The position numbers and the translations under genes are program-made. Below are positions 57,131 through 64,000 of a stretch of 64,000 nucleotides of DNA, piece by piece. How positions within the stretch are numbered: the stretch's first letter is position 1; each line of letters begins with the position of its first letter. The DNA is taken from assembly GCF_023065955.2 (NCBI RefSeq), contig NW_026622930.1, forward strand, positions 16,159,449 through 16,223,448, given 5' to 3'. The notes under the pieces are model-generated. The model had not been told where the DNA came from, searched no databases, and was given only the letters and a program-made list of their open reading frames with translations. The stretch is from Ursus arctos. Lineage: Eukaryota; Chordata; Mammalia; Carnivora; Ursidae.

Positions 57131-59063
57131 TTCAGTTTTGTTTATTTTCATTTTGGCATCTAAGATTCTGCACAAATTCTAACACTTATTTGAACTTCAT
57201 TATGAATTAATGTGGCAAAAATGAACAAACAAAAGCAATCTGATAAGAATAATGCACTACTTACACCAAGTAGCTAACCGTAGATATCTATATATAGATA
57301 TAGATATCTATATAGTTATCTATATATCTACCTATATAGATATATATACCTCACCAAAACCAAGTAGCAATGGATAAATGTGTGGCGTGTGTCTGTGTAC
57401 ACGTGTGTATGTATGTGTAAGTTGGAGTTGGAAAAAATTGGGGGTAATAATGGTCTTCATATCATTCTGAAAAAGAAACAGAAATGTCTAGCAAACATAT
57501 TCCACAATTTTGTAGATTTTGGAATTTTCAGAGTTCCGAGTAGCTACTGGCCCTCTTAATCTTTCCTAATTTCCTTTGGCCATCAACTGACACTAGAAAA
57601 CTTATCATACTTCAAACACCATTTTTTTTTTCGTTCATTATCCAGCCTAGGAAAATTCTCACCTGGGTGCTTGTTCTACTGAGATTTATTTCCCAGAGGT
57701 AATTTTGGAAGTAATAATTAGCCTCTGTTACCCTAGGCTTTTGCCCAGAGTAATTTCACTGGTGGTGCTTAGGGTGTAACCATAACTACTAAAGATCCTA
57801 GGAGTCAGGGAGAGAGCGGATTTTGGTTTGTCTTTGGGCACAGAAATTTCCTCGGTGGAGACTGGTTATCAGAGTAGCTAAAGCCTGTTTTACTTGCTCC
57901 CAAAAACGTGTGCGTGGAATGGGCCTGGGGGTTTACAGAGCTAACATGAGTCCTTTGATTATACGTTGCCAAAGTGTTTCTGCATAGAAATCTTTGAGTT
58001 AACTAAAGCTGCTGAGTGAATTTGTCTATGAAAGAAAAGTCATTAACAATAAAGTTGGAATCCAGAATGTTATATTGATTCTTCAAAGTTTTTTTTGAGA
58101 ACCTGATAAATCCCTGCTTAAATCATGTTAAATATTCTACCAAAAAGTATACTTTTATTCTAATTAGAATTTTATTTTAGGTTAGGAGGAAAAAATAAGA
58201 GACGACTCCTTAAAAGTTTTGAATGCATAAAACATAAGGTTTTATTATCCCAAAGAGAGACATTCTATTATGCAAATATATTAATTCAGTTGCTAGTATA
58301 GAGACTTTAAATAGAAATAAGTTTAAATAAGGAATTTTATGTTAAGGGATTACTGAGTAAAATAATGAGCTATTTGGTATGGCTTAGGTTGCATATAGGT
58401 TTAAAAGATCTTTTTAATATATATTTGTTTGTGCAAACCATGTCTTATGACTACAAATTCTTCCAATTGCTCTAGAAATAGGAATCATCTTTCAGAGTTA
58501 AAGTAAGGAAACAAGCACAAACACTGAAACTGAAAATGTGTTTGACATAATGTGCTTACTTTGAACCAAAATTGCCTAAATCCCTAAATGTAGAATGACA
58601 GAATAAAACTTTACTAAGTTCTTTGTTATCTATCCATATGTGAGTGCTGATTCCATTTCAAGTCTTATGAAGATAAGAAAATATGTGTGTGGGTGCATGC
58701 ATGTATATATGTAAATGTAGAGATTTAAATACATATAAAATCTCTATACATACATATAATACATATGTATGTAATATATAGATCCATATCTCCATGTGTA
58801 AAGCGAAGGGAGGGAGGGAGAAATCAGTGACAAGAAAAAAAAAATCTCTAAAGTTGGCCAATCCATTTTTATGAATATATGTTTTATAGGAATACAGTTT
58901 AAACTTTGTCTTCTTCAAAAAATTCAAGAAATTTTTAAACCTTAAAATATGAGAACACCACTAGCAGAGACATTTGTTAGGTCTTTTCAACCACTTGATA
59001 TCCTTGAGCACCCTTCCTCATTTTCAGAAATTTCTCACATGTAAGTAATCCACACCTCTCCAA
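57131..59063. other. Unassigned stretch with an AT palindromic tract at 57278-57350
   Basis: The tract is built from GATATC, TATATAGATA and ATAGATATCTAT units that can fold on themselves. Another AT-rich ATGTATATAT tract lies at 58680-58790. No gene or named repeat in about 1.9 kb. Confidence 0.42.
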
Positions 59064-59389
59064 ATTAGAAACGACCCATGGTCTTCATGTCCTCTCTGGC
59101 TGTTTGGACCTGCATACGACAGGAGCTTGCCCAGCCAGACCGTGCTTCAAGCAGGGAAGCAAGTATACAGGTTCCTCTCACAAGGGCGGTGGCAGAAGTG
59201 GACATCTGTGTATGGGTCCCAGCGGCCATGGTGCCAGCCATCACAGCCAAGCGCTGGTGCAGAGGTCAAAGCGGGAGGTCTCTAATGGGGCAGTCCTGCC
59301 TAGAGATTCTTAAGTGTGCCTTATATTTCTTGTAAACCCTTTTCTCAGAAACTAAAGTAGGTTCTAGTACTTGCTTCTAAGAACATTGA
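59064..59389. other. Small GC-rich patch, origin unknown
   Basis: From about 59075 to 59300 the sequence is clearly richer in G+C and CpG than its neighbours. Open frames of 69-85 codons run on the plus strand and 61 on the minus strand, none with a domain I know. The patch could be an exon, a pseudogene piece or a decayed CpG-rich repeat. I cannot choose. Confidence 0.35.
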
Positions 59390-60960
59390 GTGGCGCGCCG
59401 CTCCAACCCCTGTCCTCTCTCGCCTACTTCAGGACTTCGCTTAAGGAACTCTCTCCCTTCTCTCTGCCTCGATTCTATCAACTTTTCTTCTCATTTCTGA
59501 ACCTTTCTTGGCAGCACACATATGTTCTATTTTTTCCTCCCATCTTAAAAACTCCCTTACAACCCACCAAGCTTCCGCGTTAAGCTTCTGCCTCCATTAT
59601 GTCTCTCTTTTTTCAGCAAGACTCCTAGGAGTTTCATGTATACTCACACTTTCTGATATATCTCCTCCCATTCCCTCCTGAACCCACTTCGATCAGGCTT
59701 TTTCACTGAAGTTGGTCTTTTCAAAGTCCCCACTGGCCTCTACACCACTAAGCCGACCTCCTCATTGTTAAGGTGCGCTGTGTTCTTGCCTCGCTCCACC
59801 TACCCGTAGCATGCTCTGAGACTGAGGGCTCTCTCTTCCTGGAAACACTTCCTTTGCCTGCAGGACAGCATATGCTCCTGGTTTTTGTCCTTCTCTGCTG
59901 CTCTTTTTTTCTTTTTCCTTCTAGACCTCTAAATTTTGGAGTGGCTCAGGGTTCAGTCCTTGTAACTCCTTTTATATCTACACACTTGGCCTCATGGTTT
60001 TAAACACTAACAAGCTCATCCCTTTCCCTTGAACCGAGACTTGCAAGGTCATCTACCTAGTCAACAGGTCCTCTTGGAGGGCTAATAGGTATTTCAAATA
60101 TAATATGCAGCAAATTGAACTTCTGATGTTCCCCACTCCTAATAGTCCTACTCTTCTCAGTTTTCCCATTTCAATAACAAACAACTCTATTCTTTTAGTT
60201 GCTTAAGTCAAAATATTAGACTCATCTTTGATTCCTCTATTTCCTCCATATATCTTGTCCAATCGCTTGAGAAACGCTGTCGCTACCTTCAGAATATGTC
60301 CAGGATCTGAGCGGTCCCCATCACTTCTACATTTACTTATCTGGTTTAAGCAATTATTACCTTTCAGGTGGATTATCATAGTAGTCTCCAAACGGATTTT
60401 CATTCTTAACTCTTGCCTGTTTTCCATGATCTATTTGCAGTACAGCAACACAATGATTATTAAGTGTAAGTAAAAGCATATTCTATCTCTGCTCAAAAGT
60501 TTCCCAAGTTTAAGTCCTTCCAGTGGTCCATTTGCTTGAATGTCTTCTGGCCACATTACTTTTCTCACCTCATCTCTGGGTGATATCTCCTCAGTCACTC
60601 AAGTCATTCCAGATTATATTCTTTCCTGTTCCTTGAATGATGCAGACACACCTACATCTCAGGACTTTGGCTTCTGATTTCTTTGGCTTCTTACCTCTTC
60701 CCCAAATAGCAGCATGTGCGTTACCTCACTTCCTTAATGCTTTTACCTAAATTTCCCCTTCTCAATGAATCTTCTGGCCACCCTAACCAAAATTAGAAGC
60801 CCCTTGTGTATCTAATATATTATTGTAAAACACTTACCATACTCCAGCATATTACTGTTCCCTTCCACTAGCACATGACTGCGTAAGAATAGGACTTTCC
60901 TTATGGCTGGTACATAGTAGGTTCATAGGGTGACCAACTCCTCCTGGTTTGCTTAGGGCT
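59390..60960 (+). pseudogene. L2 LINE ORF2 reverse-transcriptase relic, 1.5 kb
   Basis: Follows the CR1-clade L2 order: 'actcctaggagtttc', 'cctgaacccacttcgatcaggctttttcactgaa', 'gaaacacttcctttg', then the RT box GVAQGSVL (59938-59961; GVPQGSVLG in intact relatives). The YADD active-site segment is lost in a gap after 'cctcatggttttaaacact'. Downstream: 'gggctaataggtatttcaaa', 'ttgaacttctgatgttcccc', 'cagttgcttaagtcaaaatattagactcatctttgattcctc', 'gctaccttcagaatatgtccaggatctgagc', 'aggtggattatcatagtagtctcc', 'tcaaaagtttcccaagt', and the 3' end 'ggctggtacatagtaggttcat'. Broken in all frames. Confidence 0.85.
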
Positions 60961-61050
60961 TGTACAAGTGTACAAGTTTACAACTACAAGATGCATATCC
61001 CAGGAAACCTCTGAGTTCCAGGCAAACTGACACAGTTGTTCACACTAGCT
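60948..61050. mobile_element. Small MITE-like inverted-repeat element
   Basis: GTGACCAACTCCTCCTGGTTTGC at the left pairs imperfectly with the reverse complement of CCAGGCAAACTGACACAGTTGTTCAC at the right. It resembles a short nonautonomous DNA transposon; family unknown. Confidence 0.42.
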
Positions 61051-62929
61051 CAATAAAAATTGGTCAAATAAAAGAATGAGAATAGAGGTATGAGCATGCA
61101 CTCCACCTAAATCTTAAATCTATAGAGTATTCAACCCAAAGTTTTATGGATGCTGCATCCATCCTGAAATGAATGGATATAACCACATGGAATGATACAA
61201 AGGAAAAATACAGGCATTTCTACAATCGTCACCAAGTTCCATATAAGAGGTATCCCTAAAAGGGTAACACTATTATTTGATCCATATGCATAAGTCATAT
61301 CTCTAATCCTATTATAAAGGGTAATTACTTATAAAATGCTTATCCTTTTGATGGCAGCAAATTCATAGAAATACGGAATACAACTATAAAACGCACACGG
61401 TGGTGAGACTCAACCACATCATTACTGACTGACAGGAAATGATGCTCATAAGTAAATAACAACAGAATGTTGACTTAGCTGACCTAAATTATGCTTTCAA
61501 TTAAGATCTGTGGGTTTCAGCCATTAGCTAAAATCCATCCTTTAGACATAAATCTTTGTGGGATACGTAAGTAAGCTCATGTGATTATTGTAAGCTCATA
61601 TAATTACTATAGTATTAAATAATATTTAATAGTATTAAATAATATTTAATGTTTTGTAGCAACATAACTATAATTGCTTTGTATATTTATAATATAAACA
61701 TTGATATATTAATACAATATAAATACCAGTTTTTTAAAAAAAAAGGAATTTAAACTTTGAAATAAACATCCCTTCCCCTTCAAAAAAAAAAAAAAATAGA
61801 CTATAGAGAAACAAATAGTTAAAAGTTACTTTTCCCAAGACTGACTCCATAGAGTGTGGCTTCCTGTGAGGCTCCTTTGGAAATTGGCTGCATCTGAGCT
61901 CAGCTCATCTTGACAAAGTGCGAGGTGGTGGATATGCCAGTTCATTCTGCCATGTTGTACAGTTGCACTTGGCTTCAGGTCATGTCAGAGGGGCTGATGC
62001 TCTATCAGCCATAATTGGAATAAGGTAGAAATTCAGACCCAGGCTTTGACATATGCCAATCACTCTAGGGGAGAAGCTGGTGTTTTCCTTCATCATCATG
62101 CATCTTAATGTACAACAATGCAAGGTAGGATCCCTTACTAGAATCTGATGTCTGGCCTTGCTAGATCCCTGCAAGCTGCCTGTCAGAACTTCAATGGAAA
62201 ACCTAACTGCTTGTCTCTAAGCAGCACCCCCAGGAAAATCTGTTCCAGAGGGCTTGTGTGCACAAGTGTGCTCATTTACTCTTATTTGCTTGACTACTGG
62301 TATGATGAATCAGTCATCTGGTCCAGCACCTACCATGGCTTTCTGGACAGGAGGCAAAATATCAAAGATCAATGGCTCATCTTGGAGGTGGGAGATAATT
62401 GCTTGGGGGACATAGTCGGTCTTCTTTAAGGATTGGCATGACCAAACATTGACTGGCCATGGGAACTAACCTCTTAAAACCCAAGGACCTTGAAACATGG
62501 AGGGATTAGAATCCTCAAGATAATAGTACATGGCTATAACTGATGGCCTTGATGAGGTTACCCAGGGGGGCAGTAGACCCCTATCAATGACATGGCTGAA
62601 ATGTTCCCCTTTATAAATATTTTTCTGAAAAAGATAATGAGTAGAGTGTTCCCTGACAAAGTGCGTTACACAAAGCATTTTGAATGTTCTTGTTTGAACA
62701 GGGCTAAAGAATGTTCCCCTTTTATGACCTTCTTGTTATGATTGGGTGAGTCTGATGATTGCCAACTATGAGGAAGATGTCCTAGATGAGACAGGCCATG
62801 TGAGGCTCTCAGTGAAGAGATAACCCCTGGGGTCCCTGTAATGCCAGGTAATCTTCCCTTTTGTCTTACTGGAGTCTTCTCCATACTTCTCTGCCTTGTT
62901 CAGTATCTAGGAGAATGAACCATACAGAT
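61051..62929. other. Unassigned stretch, no gene assigned
   Basis: Holds a 20-bp perfect tandem duplication (61611-61650) and frames of 64-93 codons at 61980-62884 without domains. Section 61850-62900 is less AT-rich than its surroundings and may be an old repeat that I cannot name. Confidence 0.4.
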
Positions 62930-63290
62930 TGCATCCCCAAAGTTTCCTTGCTGGCTGGTTTCTTTTTGGGTTCATCCCATGAAAAACACCAGTAAAACAT
63001 AGGAGCAGGAGGGGAGACAAAGGAAGATTATGTCTTCCTTGTTCCCTTTTTACATCAAAATTACATTTTGGCAGTAGCTATAACCTCATATGACTACAAC
63101 TCCATCTTGCAAATGTCCTATTCCCATTGGACTCTGGTAATTCTATTTCCTTCCATTATCTCTTCAGCTTCAGGGTGGTGATTACTTCCCTCTGTCACTA
63201 ATCCCTTGGTGTCTACCACCTTTTGTTTGTTCTCTTAATGCTACCCACACCTCGGTAAAGTAGGTTTTTATTAATGTTTCTATTTCTTTC
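62930..63290 (+). mobile_element. Ancient interspersed repeat, family unassigned
   Basis: Pattern 'ctggctggtttctttttgggttcatcccatg', 'acaactccatcttgcaaatgtcc', 'attcccattggactctggtaattctatttccttccattatctcttcagcttcagggtggtga', 'ctaatcccttggtg', 'cacacctcggtaaagtaggttttt' matches a mammalian repeat that I know by sight but cannot name. No coding content. Confidence 0.45.
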
Positions 63291-64000
63291 TGTATGAAAA
63301 AACAAAAGAAAAATCTTTCTGCTGTTTCATCTTGCTAAGACATTTTAATCTTTATGCCCTCACATGTTAGGCTAAAAGGAGAATACAACAGAGATTTTTC
63401 CTGGCCTTAATTATTAGATTGATTAGTGTGGAACTATAGTGCACAAAAAATAAAAACCAAAGAAACCCCCCAAAATAAAACAGATGGATCGCCAGAAAGT
63501 TACGAGTTAATAGAGAAGATAATCATTTCTGCTTAAATGTCAAGGAAAATAATAACTTTATGAAAATTTAGAAGGGGTAGTACAAATCAAGATCAGTTTT
63601 GTCATCTAGTATAGTTTTCAGTGATAGTGGGTACTCAACACATGCTAAATAATGTCCTCTGGTGAGCAAAGTGAAATTTTACTAAAGTTCAAATAAATGT
63701 ATTGCTTTGGGAATAAGCAAACAAGATGGCAAGAAATTGGTCAACATGTAAATTGATCTGAAAATGAAATTGCCCACAGTTGTCAAGTATTCAGAACAGA
63801 ATAGCAAAAGCAACATTATGCTGGAAGAAGGATGTAGTAGAAATTGTCACCATCAAAGATCAGGAAAAATGCAATGCTACAAAACTATAGGAAGGTAAGT
63901 TTAATGTTGTCCATTGCTTTTACGAAAACTAATGGGCCAATAAAGCATTACTTTCTGAGAGCCCAGTAAGCACCAAATAAAAGGGCATTAAATATTCGCA
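63291..64000. other. Unassigned sequence to window end
   Basis: No named feature. Confidence 0.45.

Noticed and set aside
59505..59530. U6 snRNA-like 'ggcagcacacatatg'
   Set aside because: Only about 12 bases resemble U6; the neighbouring sequence is L2.
1..64000. CRISPR array, operon, phage or bacterial island
   Set aside because: The regularly recurring sequence is SINE DNA scattered over 64 kb in both orientations; gene density, codon patterns and microsatellites are mammalian.

Overview
The window is ordinary mammalian nuclear DNA, AT-rich and without a recognisable gene. Sixteen tRNA-Lys-derived Can-SINE copies, with G(G)CGCCTGGGTGGC(T/G)CAG heads and CT-rich bodies, place it in a carnivoran. 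The youngest copies (30.9, 41.2, 44.3 and 53.2 kb) carry head and body variants that I associate with bears and pinnipeds rather than with the dog SINEC_Cf type, so an ursid or pinniped is the best guess (inference). No open frame has the length, composition or motif content of a real exon. I found no tRNA, rRNA, snRNA, CRISPR or operon-like structure. The window is best read as intergenic or deep-intronic sequence.

Layout. 0-6 kb: SINE copies, an antisense L2 split by an ERVL-type LTR, a hAT transposon split by a SINE, and a sense L2 3' end. 6-17 kb: sparse repeats, an antisense L2-like LINE, a possible solo LTR near 10.5-11.1 kb, and MIR copies. 17-27 kb: a Tigger-type transposon, an LTR-like repeat near 21 kb, an old L1 3' half (21.9-23.1 kb) with a SINE inside, and a MIR split by a SINE. 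27-37 kb: mostly unassigned, with SINEs, an L1 ORF1 relic (32.6-33.2 kb) and MER5A (33.8 kb). 37-43.5 kb: the largest block, where an old HAL1/L1 copy, a MER5 fragment and a 3.4-kb L1M copy with recognisable endonuclease and reverse-transcriptase remains lie end to end. 43.5-55 kb: two L2 pieces in opposite orientation, a HAL1-like relic, three SINEs, a MER3-type hAT and an unusual perfect hairpin at 54.77 kb. 55-64 kb: microsatellites, a small GC-rich patch, a 1.5-kb L2 reverse-transcriptase relic (59.4-60.96 kb) and unassigned DNA.

Nothing here works together as a pathway. What can be read is a layered history: MIR and L2 first, then hAT, Tigger and LTR insertions, then L1M, then Can-SINEs cutting through the older layers. 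I found no convincing undescribed biological system. The observations most worth a second look are the 21-bp perfect inverted repeat with a 4-nt loop, the 68-bp tandem duplication inside the L1 relic, the lineage-specific SINE insertions, and the repeat-poor stretches with homeodomain-like AT motifs that could be conserved noncoding elements. Repeat family names come from remembered consensus patterns, not from a database search.
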